Of a stretch of DNA of 64,000 bases, positions 26,316-34,877 are shown in pieces (positions within the stretch are counted from its first letter, which is position 1; each line of letters begins with the position of its first letter). The notes beneath the pieces were generated by a model. The model was not told the origin of the DNA. It did not search any database and worked only from the letters and a program-made list of their open reading frames with translations. Position numbers and translations under genes: made by a program. The DNA comes from Propionibacteriaceae bacterium UBA7704 (lineage in GTDB: Bacteria > Actinomycetota > Actinomycetes > Propionibacteriales > Propionibacteriaceae), in NCBI GenBank assembly GCA_002482525.1, contig DLGC01000002.1, forward strand, positions 275,560 through 339,559, in the 5' to 3' direction.

Positions 26316-26816
26316 GTGACTCGACGCACGCCGCTGTTGATCGCTGTGATCTGGCTGGTCACTGTGATCGGCGCCGCCACGCTCACCTGGACGGTGATCT
26401 CTGCCGCCGGCACTCAGGTGGGCCAGATCCCGCGCGTCGATTCGGCGGTCAATGCCTCACCGAGCGCCACCGCCACGTCGGTGGCCTCAACCACAGTCAC
26501 GCCGAAGGCCGCCCAGACACTCACGCCGGTGCCGCATTCATCGAAGGGCACGACGAACCCGGCTCCCGACACGCCCAGCTATGCCGGTTCCTGGAGCGGC
26601 GCGCCGGGCAAGGTGATCGCGCGCTGCACCGGAAGCACCGTGTCGCTGGTGAGCGCCATTCCCAACGACGGCTATCGGGTGAAAACCGAACATGAGGGCG
26701 ACCAGCAGATCGTCGTCGAGTTCGAAAGCTCCCGCGATCAGGCCGATGACGACGCTGATGAGGCGCATCTGGCGATCAGTTGCACCAACGCGCACCCGGT
26801 GTTCCGCAACCACTGA
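26316..26816 (+). CDS. Small exported or anchored protein of unknown function
   Basis: 166 residues from the GTG at 26316; the nearby ATGs are out of frame. One N-terminal membrane helix (about 7-30) is followed by a low-complexity Ser/Thr/Pro-rich linker (about 45-95) and a small domain of about 70 residues. The domain starts SYAGSWSGAPG and contains two cysteines (ARCTGS and AISCTNAH) that could form a disulfide. The organisation resembles secreted ligand-binding or immunity-like domains, but no family is recognised. It is divergent from the two-component system, which might regulate it; this is only positional evidence. Confidence 0.6.
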   Translation: MTRRTPLLIAVIWLVTVIGAATLTWTVISAAGTQVGQIPRVDSAVNASPSATATSVASTTVTPKAAQTLTPVPHSSKGTTNPAPDTPSYAGSWSGAPGKVIARCTGSTVSLVSAIPNDGYRVKTEHEGDQQIVVEFESSRDQADDDADEAHLAISCTNAHPVFRNH

Positions 26817-26821
26817 CGCCC

Positions 26822-27658
26822 TCAGGCCGGATCGTTCACCACCCGGGCCACGTGCAACGCCAGGTAGGAGATCTCGTCGTCGGTGAGTGCTGAGCCCAAC
26901 CGCAACTCGAGCAGCGCCCCGAGCCGCGCCGCGCATTCGGCCGCGCGGGGATAGGCCGCCCGGATCGCCACTCCGATCTCGCTGTGTTCGTCGCTCAGCT
27001 GGTTGTGCTGACGGATCCGCACGAAGAGGTAGCGCAGGTGGGTGATGAACCGTCCGGCGCTGATGGAATCCTCCGGAAGAGAGATCCCGAAGCTCTCCTC
27101 GATCACCACCAGCATCTGCCCGATCAGGCCGGTCATGGTGTAGGTGTAGGACAGATCGCCGGTGGCGAAGCTGGCATTCACCAGGTGCAAGGTCAGCGCG
27201 ACGGCCTCAGCGTCGGGCAGCGGCGTTTCGCTGTGGGCGTTGATGGCGGCGAGCAGGGTGACGGCCTGGCGGTACTCCTCGGCGTAGAGGTGGCGCACTT
27301 CGGCGCGCAGCGGATACTCCAGGGCGATGCCCGCCCGCTGTCGCTTGATCGCGAAGCTGACGTGATCGGCCAAGGCGATGATCAAGGCTGGATTGTCCAG
27401 CAGCATCGCCTGTCCGGACGCGTCGATCGCCTCGGTGACCAGCGCAACATGCTCCGGGGGGATTGCGGCCAGGAGTTGGGCCAGATGGTCAGGGTCGCGA
27501 CCGTCCACCGGGACGAAGACGCGCACCACCTTGTCGAGATCCACCGGGTCGCCGGGGCGGGCCTGGAAGCCCAGGCCGCGCCCGGTGAGAATCACCTCGG
27601 CACCGGTGGCGTCGGCAGCAAGCACCACGTTGTTGTTGAAGACGCGAAGCAACTCCAT
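26822..27658 (-). CDS. LicT/BglG-type transcriptional antiterminator
   Basis: 278 residues. The N-terminal RNA-binding CAT domain (about 1-55) has RVFNNNVVLA and EVILTGRGLGFQARPGD, the most recognisable features of LicT/SacY proteins. Two PTS regulation domains follow, each with paired histidines: ALADHVSFAIKRQ with EVRHLYAEEY (PRD1) and GRFITHLRYLFVRI with YLALHVARV (PRD2). It binds an antiterminator RNA site, which is seen at 29775-29803 ahead of the PTS gene. The start has AGGA 8 nt before it and lies 39 bp after the PTS stop. The gene is therefore in the operon it controls and could be autoregulated. Confidence 0.93.
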   Translation of the reverse strand: MELLRVFNNNVVLAADATGAEVILTGRGLGFQARPGDPVDLDKVVRVFVPVDGRDPDHLAQLLAAIPPEHVALVTEAIDASGQAMLLDNPALIIALADHVSFAIKRQRAGIALEYPLRAEVRHLYAEEYRQAVTLLAAINAHSETPLPDAEAVALTLHLVNASFATGDLSYTYTMTGLIGQMLVVIEESFGISLPEDSISAGRFITHLRYLFVRIRQHNQLSDEHSEIGVAIRAAYPRAAECAARLGALLELRLGSALTDDEISYLALHVARVVNDPA

Positions 27659-27697
27659 CTGCTGTCCTAGCTGCTCAGTACCTCGCCCGGTCGGCCA

Positions 27698-29710
27698 TCA
27701 ACAGGTGACGTCGATCACGCCGGCTCCAGCCTGCACCTCGCCGGCCGGATGGGGCGTGACCGCGGTCAGGGACAAGGTGTTGGTGACGACCACGATAGTG
27801 GTCGGATCGAACCCGGCCCGTTCCACCTCGGCGAAGTCGACCAGCACCAGCGGCTCGCCGACCTCCACCCGCTGATTCGCGGCGACCTGCACATCGAAGC
27901 CGGCACCGGCCATACGCACGGTGTCGATACCCACGTGGACCAGCACCTCGACCCCGTCATCGGTTTTGATGCCGAAGGCGTGACCGGTCTCGGCTGCTGT
28001 GAGTACGGTTCCGGCCACCGGGGCGACGATGCGTCCATCCGCGGGCAGGATGCCGACGCCCTCACCGAGGGCCTTCGAGGCGAATACCTTGTCCTTGACA
28101 TCGGCGAGCGCGACGATGCGTCCGGCCACCGGGGCGGCGATCACAGTGGTGGCGACCAGGGTCGCCGTGCCACCGGCACTGTGAGTCACCGGCCCGGTTT
28201 CGGCAGCGGCTTGCAGGGCCAGATCGGCTTCGGCCTGGGCACGGGCGGCACGGAATTCGGCCTTCTGTTCGGGGGTGCGGTAGTCGGAGATGATCACCAG
28301 GATCATCGAGGTGGCGAAGGCTGCCGCGATCGCGATCCCGTAGGCCCAGATCGGGTTGAACACCGGAATGGTGAGCAGTGAGGTGAAGGCGAAGGCGCTG
28401 GTCTTCACCCCGCCCAGAATGCCGATGATCAGGCCACCGACGCCACAGCCGATGAGCATGCGCGGGTAGATCCGCTTGAAGCGCAGATGAATGCCGTACA
28501 GCGACGGTTCGGAGATGCCGCCCAGCAGGCCGGCGGCCAGCGCACCGGAGGCGGTTTGCCGCATCTGGATGTCCTTCTCCCGGGCGGAGATGAACAACAC
28601 TCCCGCGGTGGCACCGAAGCAGGCGAAGTTCCAGGCGCCCATCGGGCCTTGAATGAAGTCGTAGCCCAGGGTCTGGATGTTCATCAGCATCAGGGCGTTC
28701 AGCGGCCAATGCAGCCCCAGCGGCACTAGGAAGGGGTAGATCAGCGGAATCAGGATGGCGAACACGAAGGGGGCGTTGGTGTTCATCCAGGCCAGGCCGG
28801 TGCCCAGACCGTTGCCGATCCAGATTCCCAGCGGGCCGATCAGGAAGGCGGTGATCGGAATCATGACCAGCATGGAGAAGAACGGTACGAACACCATCTG
28901 CACGCTCTCGGGGAAGACCTTCTTCAGGAACCGGTAGACCAGTGCCAGCAGCGGCACCATCATCAGCGGCACGAAGACCTGGCCGCCGTAGTCGTTCAAC
29001 TGCATGGGGATGCCGAAAATGTCAGCCACACAGGATTGGGTCTGCAAAGTCGGGTTGGTCGTGCACACCGTGGTGACCGCCTTGCTCAGGCTGAGGAACT
29101 CCGGCGTCATGAGGGCCCCCATGATCGTGGCACCCAGCCAGGGATCGACGTTGAGCTTCTTGGCTGCGTTGAAGGCCACCATGATCGGCAGGAAGTAGAA
29201 CACTGAGCGCCACATGGCGTCCCAGAACACCCAGCCGGCGGGCTTGTCCGCCGAGCGGAAGTCAATCACGCCGAAGGCATCCAGGACGGCAGCGAAGGCG
29301 ATGATCAGTGAGGCGCCCAGCAGCACTCCCAGGAGCGGCCTGAACGAATCGGAGAGGTACTCGAAGAAGGCATCCAGCCAGGCGATCTTGCCGCGAGCCT
29401 TGGCCCGTTCGCGGGCTTTGACGTCGGCGTCGGATTCACCAGTGTTCACCGCCGCCATCGACGGCAAATTCATGATCTGGGTGAACACGGTCTGCACGGC
29501 GCCGCCGATCACGACTTGGAAGCGATCCCCCGATTGGGGTACGGCGCCCAGGACTTCAGGGATGGCATCCAGACCGGCGGTGTCGACCTTGCCTGCGTCG
29601 GCCAACTCAAAGCGCAGCCGGGTTGCGCAATGCGTCAGGCTGAGGATGTTCTCCGGGCCACCAATCTTGGCGACGATCTGGGCTGCGGCGTCGGTTGTGT
29701 TTGACTCCAT
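27698..29710 (-). CDS. PTS beta-glucoside-type transporter, EIIBCA
   Basis: 670 residues from the ATG at 29710, preferred over an ATG two codons upstream because AAGGA is 6 nt before it. EIIB (about 1-85) has the phospho-cysteine in LTHCATRLRF. EIIC (about 100-475) has ten or so membrane helices with GGISEPSLYGIHLRFKR, the glutamate-containing loop of this family. EIIA (about 525-665) carries the phospho-histidine in VLVHVGIDTV. The BCA order matches beta-glucoside (BglF/BglP) permeases. Sugar entry is coupled to phosphorylation. No phospho-beta-glucosidase gene is adjacent, so the exact sugar is uncertain. Confidence 0.93.
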   Translation of the reverse strand: MESNTTDAAAQIVAKIGGPENILSLTHCATRLRFELADAGKVDTAGLDAIPEVLGAVPQSGDRFQVVIGGAVQTVFTQIMNLPSMAAVNTGESDADVKARERAKARGKIAWLDAFFEYLSDSFRPLLGVLLGASLIIAFAAVLDAFGVIDFRSADKPAGWVFWDAMWRSVFYFLPIMVAFNAAKKLNVDPWLGATIMGALMTPEFLSLSKAVTTVCTTNPTLQTQSCVADIFGIPMQLNDYGGQVFVPLMMVPLLALVYRFLKKVFPESVQMVFVPFFSMLVMIPITAFLIGPLGIWIGNGLGTGLAWMNTNAPFVFAILIPLIYPFLVPLGLHWPLNALMLMNIQTLGYDFIQGPMGAWNFACFGATAGVLFISAREKDIQMRQTASGALAAGLLGGISEPSLYGIHLRFKRIYPRMLIGCGVGGLIIGILGGVKTSAFAFTSLLTIPVFNPIWAYGIAIAAAFATSMILVIISDYRTPEQKAEFRAARAQAEADLALQAAAETGPVTHSAGGTATLVATTVIAAPVAGRIVALADVKDKVFASKALGEGVGILPADGRIVAPVAGTVLTAAETGHAFGIKTDDGVEVLVHVGIDTVRMAGAGFDVQVAANQRVEVGEPLVLVDFAEVERAGFDPTTIVVVTNTLSLTAVTPHPAGEVQAGAGVIDVTC

Positions 29711-29745
29711 CGTCATTCCTTATCGATAGGACCTGCCCCGGAAAC

Positions 29746-29780
29746 AAAAAAGACCCGAAACGCCGAAGCGTTTCAGGTCT
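29746..29780 (-). terminator. Intrinsic terminator in the PTS leader
   Basis: On the minus strand AGACCTGAAACGC and GCGTTTCGGGTCT form a 13-bp stem with one G-U/mismatch, closed by a TTCG tetraloop (29751-29780), then a run of six T. It lies 36 bp before the PTS start and shares its 5' arm with the antiterminator site. Confidence 0.95.
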
Positions 29781-29803
29781 TGCCCCGAGGCGGGTAACAA
29801 TCC
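29775..29803 (-). promoter_or_regulatory. Ribonucleic antiterminator (RAT) site for the LicT-type protein
   Basis: The minus-strand sequence begins GGATTGTTACCCGC and ends GGGGCAAGACCT. It matches the LicT-class RAT consensus (GGATTGTTACTG...GCAGGCAAAACCT) at the invariant ends and asymmetric loops. Its 3' arm overlaps the 5' arm of the terminator, so the two hairpins exclude each other, as in classical antitermination. Confidence 0.93.
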
Positions 29804-29935
29804 GTGTTTACGTTGACATGAAGGTAGCACTCCTGGGTTGCCTTTGCAGCCCACTTCACCGAATTGGGCGACGGTGGACGGACCCTCGCCTCGTCCTGGT
29901 GGCCGTGGCCGGTCGGTTCCCTCTAGCCTGAGGCC

Positions 29936-30748
29936 ATGCTGATGCCCCTGGAGTCTTCGATCTTCGAATCCGTCGCAGGCTTGCCACTCCATCCGTTGAT
30001 CGTCCACGTCGCCGTCGTGCTGGTGCCGTTGGCTGCGTTGTTCCTCATCGTCTTGGTGATCGTTCCTCGATGGGCGGCGAAGTACGGCTGGATCGCCCTG
30101 ATCACGTTGGGGTTGGGCACCGGGGCTGCCTTCGTCGCGGTCGAGTCGGGGCAAGCGCTGGCTGCCACCATCGGCGAACCGCCGACTCACGGCATCATCG
30201 GACGCGTCGCTCCCTGGTTGGCGGTCGGGTTGTTCGTATTGGCGTTGAGCTGGTTGGTGCTGCAGCGTCGTAGCTACGCCAAAGACCAGCACCGCTCTGG
30301 TGGCGCCCTGGTCACCGGGGTGCTGACCGCAGTGGTGGCGCTGGTGGTGGTGGGCTGGTACGGCTATGTCGGACATTCCGGCGCGACAGCGGTGTGGGGT
30401 CAGACTCTGAATCCGACACCGGCCTCGGCGTCGCCGACCCCGTCGATCTCACCGAGCCTTGCGCCCAGCGAGACGGCCCGTTGGACGCCGAGCCCCAGCG
30501 ACACCCCCAATGGCCTCAGCTTCACCATGGCGGAGGTGGCGCAGCATGCCGACGCCTCCGCCTGCTGGGTGGCCGTCAACGGGCAGGTCTATGACCTGAC
30601 CAGTTGGATCAGCCAGCACCCCGGCGGCAGCGCTCGCATCCTTGCCTTGTGCGGCACCGACGCCAGTGCGGCGTTCAACGCCCAGCATTCCGGCCAGACT
30701 GCGCCGGCTGCGGAACTGGCGCAATTCCGGTTGGGACCGCTGGTCTGA
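29936..30748 (+). CDS. DUF2231 membrane protein fused to a cytochrome b5-like heme domain
   Basis: 270 residues. The N-terminal half (about 10-145) has four membrane helices in the DUF2231 arrangement, with GLPLHPLIVHVAVVLVPLA carrying the two conserved histidines. A Ser/Pro/Thr linker (about 160-195) leads to a cytochrome b5-type domain: FTMAEVAQH, WVAVNGQVYDLTSWISQHPGGSARI with the first heme histidine in HPGG, and FNAQHSGQ with the second. Linker and heme domain should be extracytoplasmic. Electron transfer coupled to a membrane domain is likely, but the partner is unknown. An ATG two codons later is an alternative start. Confidence 0.88.
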   Translation: MLMPLESSIFESVAGLPLHPLIVHVAVVLVPLAALFLIVLVIVPRWAAKYGWIALITLGLGTGAAFVAVESGQALAATIGEPPTHGIIGRVAPWLAVGLFVLALSWLVLQRRSYAKDQHRSGGALVTGVLTAVVALVVVGWYGYVGHSGATAVWGQTLNPTPASASPTPSISPSLAPSETARWTPSPSDTPNGLSFTMAEVAQHADASACWVAVNGQVYDLTSWISQHPGGSARILALCGTDASAAFNAQHSGQTAPAAELAQFRLGPLV

Positions 30749-30758
30749 GCGGCCGGGT

Positions 30759-32354
30759 TCAGCTGTTGGCCACGGCGGAGCGCTCGATGGCCAGCCCGGC
30801 CTCGAAGCGGGCCAGATAGTCGTTGAAGCCCGCCACATCGGCCGCCACCGGAGCCAGGGTGTCCAGTTCGGCGCCGGCGAAGACCTTCTGGTTGAGGTAG
30901 TCGGCCAGTGCCAGATCGGTGTCGGCACCGGCATAGGCCGCCAGCAGCGCGATGCCCCAGGCGCCGCCCTCACCGGCGATGTCGCCCACCGAGACCGGCG
31001 TGTCCAGCGCTGCAGCCAGCAGGCTTTGCGCGACACCCTTGGTCTTGAACAGCCCGCCGTGGGCGAACAGCGAGTCCAGTTCGGCACCCTCGTCGGTGAG
31101 CAGAATGTTCATTCCGATCCGCATGGTGGCGAAGGCCGCGAACAGCTGGGCGCGCAGGAAGTTGGCCAGGGTGAAGCGGCTGTCGGGGGTGCGCACGAAC
31201 AGCGGGCGGCCTTCTTCCAGCCCGGTGAGGTGCTCGCCGGACAGGTAGTTGTAGGCCAGCAGCCCACCGGCGTCGGGTTCGGCCTCCAGGGCGGACCCGA
31301 ACAGTGCTGCGAAGACCTGATCGACGCCGGCATCGCTGCCCAGCCGTGCGGCGAAGTCGATGAACAGACCGGCCCAGGAGTTCAGTTCGCTGGCGCCGTT
31401 GTTGCAGTGCACCATCGCGACCAGGTCACCGGCCGGGGTGGTGACCAGATCCAGCTCGCCGTGACGGCGGCTGAGTTCGCGTTCCAGCACCACCATGGTG
31501 AAGATCGAGGTACCCGCCGACACGTTGCCGGTGCGGCGTGCCACCGAGTTGGTGGCGACCATGCCGGTGCCGGCGTCGCCTTCGGGCGGGCACAGTGGTA
31601 CGCCGGGTTGCAGGGTGTCGGAGGGGTCGAGCAGGGCCGCCCCGGCGGCGCTGAGGTGGCCGGCGTTGCGTCCGGCGGGAAGCACGCTGGGCAGCAGATC
31701 GGCCAGCTTCCAGCCGAGATCGCGCTCGGCGACCAGGTCGTCGAACTGGGCGATCATGCCTGCGTTGAACCCGCCGGTGGCCACATCGATGGGGAACATT
31801 CCCGAGGCTTCGCCGACGCCCAGGACTTTCTCGCCGGTCAGTTTGTAATGCACATAGCCGGCCAGCGTGGTGAAGAAGGCGATGTCGGGAACGTGATCTT
31901 CGCCGTTGAGGATCGCCTGGTAGAGGTGGGCGATCGACCAGCGCTGCGGAATGTTGTGGTCGAACAGTTCACTCAGCTGGGCGCTGGCCTCGCCGGTGAT
32001 GGTGTTGCGCCAGGTGCGGAAGGGCGTCAGCAGTTCGCCGTCGGCATCGAAGGGCAGGTAGCCGTGCATCATGCCGGAGATGCCCAGCGTGCCGACGGTG
32101 GTCAGCGCCACGCCGTAGCGCTGCTGAACCTGTTGCGCCAGCGCCGCGTAGGCGGCCTGCAGCCCAGCCCAGATGTCATCAACGGAGTAGGTCCAGATGC
32201 GGTCGACGAATTGGTTCTCCCAGTCATGGCCGCCGGTGGCCAGCGGTTGATGGTCTGGTCCGATGAGCACCGCCTTGATGCGGGTCGATCCGAACTCAAT
32301 GCCCAGCGCGGTGGTGCCACGGGTGATGGCATCGGCTGCTGCGGTGTCGATCAT
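30759..32354 (-). CDS. FGGY-family carbohydrate kinase
   Basis: 531 residues from the ATG at 32354, behind GGAAGGAA. The N-terminal FGGY half starts ALGIEFGSTRIKAVLIGPD with the phosphate-binding loop, and later has TLGISGMMHGYL. The C-terminal half carries GNVSAGTSIFTMVV and GLFKTKGVAQSLLAAALD with the adenosine-site pattern. The length and the motif MMHGYLPF resemble L-ribulokinase/xylulokinase-like relatives, but substrate residues cannot be read with confidence. No sugar isomerase or transporter lies next to it, so it stands alone between a cytochrome protein and a phosphatase. Confidence 0.85.
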   Translation of the reverse strand: MIDTAAADAITRGTTALGIEFGSTRIKAVLIGPDHQPLATGGHDWENQFVDRIWTYSVDDIWAGLQAAYAALAQQVQQRYGVALTTVGTLGISGMMHGYLPFDADGELLTPFRTWRNTITGEASAQLSELFDHNIPQRWSIAHLYQAILNGEDHVPDIAFFTTLAGYVHYKLTGEKVLGVGEASGMFPIDVATGGFNAGMIAQFDDLVAERDLGWKLADLLPSVLPAGRNAGHLSAAGAALLDPSDTLQPGVPLCPPEGDAGTGMVATNSVARRTGNVSAGTSIFTMVVLERELSRRHGELDLVTTPAGDLVAMVHCNNGASELNSWAGLFIDFAARLGSDAGVDQVFAALFGSALEAEPDAGGLLAYNYLSGEHLTGLEEGRPLFVRTPDSRFTLANFLRAQLFAAFATMRIGMNILLTDEGAELDSLFAHGGLFKTKGVAQSLLAAALDTPVSVGDIAGEGGAWGIALLAAYAGADTDLALADYLNQKVFAGAELDTLAPVAADVAGFNDYLARFEAGLAIERSAVANS

Positions 32355-32507
32355 CGGTGATCGTTCCTTCCGTTGGTGCATACCTCGCGTCGTTGCGGAG
32401 TTACCGTCCGGTCATGGACGGTGATCGGCGGCGCCTGCACACCGGGGGTGAACCGGCCAGACACCGCCGTCCATTCTAGGGCTACAAGGATCTTCGCCGG
32501 ATGGTGA

Positions 32508-33068
32508 TCAACTGTTCCAGCGGATCACTGCAGGGGATTCCTTTTCGCGTCCCAACACCGAGATGCTGGCGACTTCCAGCGGGAAGCTCTGGCCGAAGAT
32601 GATGGGGAAATCGAGCCAGCACAAGGCGAGAACTCGGGAGGCGTGACCGTGCCCGAAGCAGATCGCTCGTTCGGCACCGGATTCGCGCACCCGCGTCACC
32701 ACTCGAGTGAGTCGGGCCCGGACTTGTTCGGCCGATTCGCCGCCTTCGGCGCCGTTGAACCAGATGCGCCAGCCGTGCCATCGCTCCCGGATTTGGTGGG
32801 CGGTGAGTCCTTCGAAGTCGCCGTAGTTCCATTCGGCGAGGTCGTCGTCGATCTCGTAGTCGCCGAAACCGGCGAGCTCTGCGGTGCGTCGGGCGCGCAG
32901 TCTGGGGCTGCTCAGGACCAGATCGAAGTCGTCGCGGTTGAGCCGGCCTCGCAGTGAGGCGGCTTGCTCGACTCCTACATCGGTGAGATCCAGCTCAGTG
33001 GTTGAGGTGTGGCGTCCGGTCATGCTCCACTCGGTTTGGCCATGGCGTACCAGGTACAGCTGCGTCAT
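32508..33068 (-). CDS. Histidine phosphatase family protein
   Basis: 186 residues from the ATG at 33068, preceded by GGAGGATGG. The catalytic signature YLVRHGQTEWS is at the N-terminus (phospho-histidine 9). LTDVGVEQAASLRGRL, LVLSSPRLRARRTAE, EWNYGDFEGLTAHQI and CFGHGHASRVLALCWL with the second catalytic histidine follow in the expected order. It belongs to the cofactor-independent branch (phosphoglycerate-mutase-like fold), which includes many sugar or nucleotide phosphatases. The WNYGDFEG block matches fructose-2,6-bisphosphatase/alpha-ribazole phosphatase-like members. The substrate is unknown. Confidence 0.93.
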   Translation of the reverse strand: MTQLYLVRHGQTEWSMTGRHTSTTELDLTDVGVEQAASLRGRLNRDDFDLVLSSPRLRARRTAELAGFGDYEIDDDLAEWNYGDFEGLTAHQIRERWHGWRIWFNGAEGGESAEQVRARLTRVVTRVRESGAERAICFGHGHASRVLALCWLDFPIIFGQSFPLEVASISVLGREKESPAVIRWNS

Positions 33069-33181
33069 GGCACCATCCTCCCTGCTGGGAGACCCACAGC
33101 GCCGCATTCTCAGCAACATTCGCCCGCGAGGCGGGCTTTCGGTGCTGGCCGTGCTTGCAGTGTCCGGGCAGGCGGCGCGCG

Positions 33182-34183
33182 TCAGGAGATGGTGTCGCCC
33201 AGGCTGAGTTCCCACACCGCCAGGCCGTGCAGCTGGTACTGCTGGGCCAAGGTCTTGCGGGCCGCGAAGGTGGTGGCGTCCGACCACCACAGCACGGTGC
33301 CATCGGCCAAGGTGGCCGTCCACTCCTGTTGGCGGGTGTCGTAGCGGGCGCGGTCGCCAGCTAATTTGCGAGCACGTGCGACGCTCATCGAGGAGCCGCG
33401 GGTGCTGTTGGCACGCCAGCGGTAGGCGTATTCGGCGACGCCCAGATCGATCTTGGCTTTGGGGACTGGGGCTGCGAGGAAACCGGCCAGGACCCGTTTG
33501 ACCCAGGGGGTGCCGCCGATGGGTCCGGCTTTGCTCCAGCCGGGGCCGTGCTGGTCGTAGGCCATCAGCACGAAGCGATCGATGCGCTTGGTCAGTTTGT
33601 CCAGTTGGTAGCCGGCGTTCCGGTAGCCGCTGGGACGTTCGCTGGCCATGACCGCCATCGAGATGGCCTTGCGGGCCGGCAGCGCGGCACGCAGCTGTTT
33701 GACGAAGGCGGTCAGGCCTGGGCCGTGGGAGCGTTTCAGTGATTCCAGATCGACCTGAACACCGTCGAAGTGGCGCTTTTTGACCTTGTAGACCAGCGAC
33801 TTCACGACCGCGGCGCGGTTCTTCTTGCTGGTGAGCAGGCGTCCGGCGGTGGCGGTGGAGAAGTCGCCGAGGCTATTGGAGTAGTTGCTCACCAGCAGTT
33901 CGGCTTTCAGTCTGCGGGAGTGCGCCTCGGCGATCATCCCTTTGGCTGCTTTGGGAACTGTGGTGAGTTTGTTGCCTCGCGACGTCAGCACGACGCCGTC
34001 GACTCCCACCATGGTGATGCCGGCGGCATTGCGTGCGATCACGCTGCGGGCCGCCTTGTCAGCCATGAGGTAACCCTCGACGGGAAGTGTGGTTCCGGCG
34101 CGGGCCGGGGATGTCGACAGCGGGCTGACGCCGACGGCGGCGAGCACGGCGACGATGGTGAGCAACGGTAAAGGTGCCTTCAT
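33182..34183 (-). CDS. Secreted GH18-like (chitinase-fold) hydrolase
   Basis: 333 residues from the ATG at 34183, with GGGAG 7 nt upstream. A signal peptide (MKAPLPLLTIVAVLAAVGV, cleaved near ARA) precedes a single TIM-barrel domain resembling the GH18 domain of spore-cortex and YdhD-type enzymes. The catalytic motif is FDGVQVDLES (DxxxDxE, ends in the acid glutamate). Later, MAYDQHGPGWSKAGPIG corresponds to the conserved Y-D-x-H-G region, and the end has VLWWSDATTF. No chitin-binding or LysM repeat is seen. It likely acts on cell-wall polysaccharide. Confidence 0.88.
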   Translation of the reverse strand: MKAPLPLLTIVAVLAAVGVSPLSTSPARAGTTLPVEGYLMADKAARSVIARNAAGITMVGVDGVVLTSRGNKLTTVPKAAKGMIAEAHSRRLKAELLVSNYSNSLGDFSTATAGRLLTSKKNRAAVVKSLVYKVKKRHFDGVQVDLESLKRSHGPGLTAFVKQLRAALPARKAISMAVMASERPSGYRNAGYQLDKLTKRIDRFVLMAYDQHGPGWSKAGPIGGTPWVKRVLAGFLAAPVPKAKIDLGVAEYAYRWRANSTRGSSMSVARARKLAGDRARYDTRQQEWTATLADGTVLWWSDATTFAARKTLAQQYQLHGLAVWELSLGDTIS

Positions 34184-34224
34184 GATGCTCCCAGGAGGCG
34201 AGGTATCCACCGCAGTGGCTACCT

Positions 34225-34803
34225 CTACTGTGCCTCGCCGGGCGGCTTTGCGGGAGCCCGGCGCGCGATTCGGTCTGCGAGCGGCCGGACACGCACGGCG
34301 CCCGAGGGATCGTTCAGTACGCGTCGATAGCCAAGGTAGAGACCCCACAACACCACAGGAATCAGGAAATCGAGGTACAGGATCGGTCCGGCGTTACCGA
34401 TGGCTTCGTTGCGGCGTTGCACCAGGTCGACGATGTGCGCGACACCAGCGGTCCAGCTGAAGGCGGTCTTGGCAATCAGGAACGGCAGCCAGAAGTCTCT
34501 GCGCCAGAAGCCGAGGAATCCGATCAAGCCGATGGCTAGGTTCGCCCCGGCGACCTCCAGTTGAAAGAGGCTGCCGGTCTGCCAGCCGATGGATTCAGCG
34601 ACGGCCTCGCCGAAGAAGGCGTGAACCATGAAGCTGGTCAGGCCGGTGAAGCCGATGATCCCGATGGAGTACAGGAGGATGATCTCGAGATTCATGGCGC
34701 GGGATCGGTTCTGCGTCCGGGCGATGGTGACCGCAGCGAAGGCCACGATGACCACCACCGAGAGCAGTGTCGAGGCACCGGGGGTGCTGAAGACCTCGAA
34801 CAT
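34225..34803 (-). CDS. DUF6790-like integral membrane protein
   Basis: 192 residues with five hydrophobic segments. The middle has FFGEAVAESIGWQTGSLFQLEVAGANLA, then LGFWRRDFWLPFLIAKTAFSW and AHIVDLVQRRN. This pattern of conserved glutamate, histidine and tryptophan occurs in DUF6790 proteins as I recall them; no function is known. GAAGGGAA precedes the ATG at 34803. The N-terminus has a first helix (about 13-27), and the C-terminus is basic and cytoplasmic by charge. It lies between the GH18-like protein and a GNAT-like protein. Confidence 0.75.
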   Translation of the reverse strand: MFEVFSTPGASTLLSVVVIVAFAAVTIARTQNRSRAMNLEIILLYSIGIIGFTGLTSFMVHAFFGEAVAESIGWQTGSLFQLEVAGANLAIGLIGFLGFWRRDFWLPFLIAKTAFSWTAGVAHIVDLVQRRNEAIGNAGPILYLDFLIPVVLWGLYLGYRRVLNDPSGAVRVRPLADRIARRAPAKPPGEAQ

Positions 34804-34877
34804 GGTGTTCCCTTCGTTGGGATCGCGGGGTGCCAGTCTTCAGGCGGCGAGCATCGGCGTCCAGGGGTTAGTGGTAC

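Noticed and set aside
27698..29710. A phospho-beta-glucosidase partner for the PTS
   Set aside because: None is found next to it; the neighbours are the antiterminator gene and the DUF2231 fusion, so the operon has no local hydrolase.
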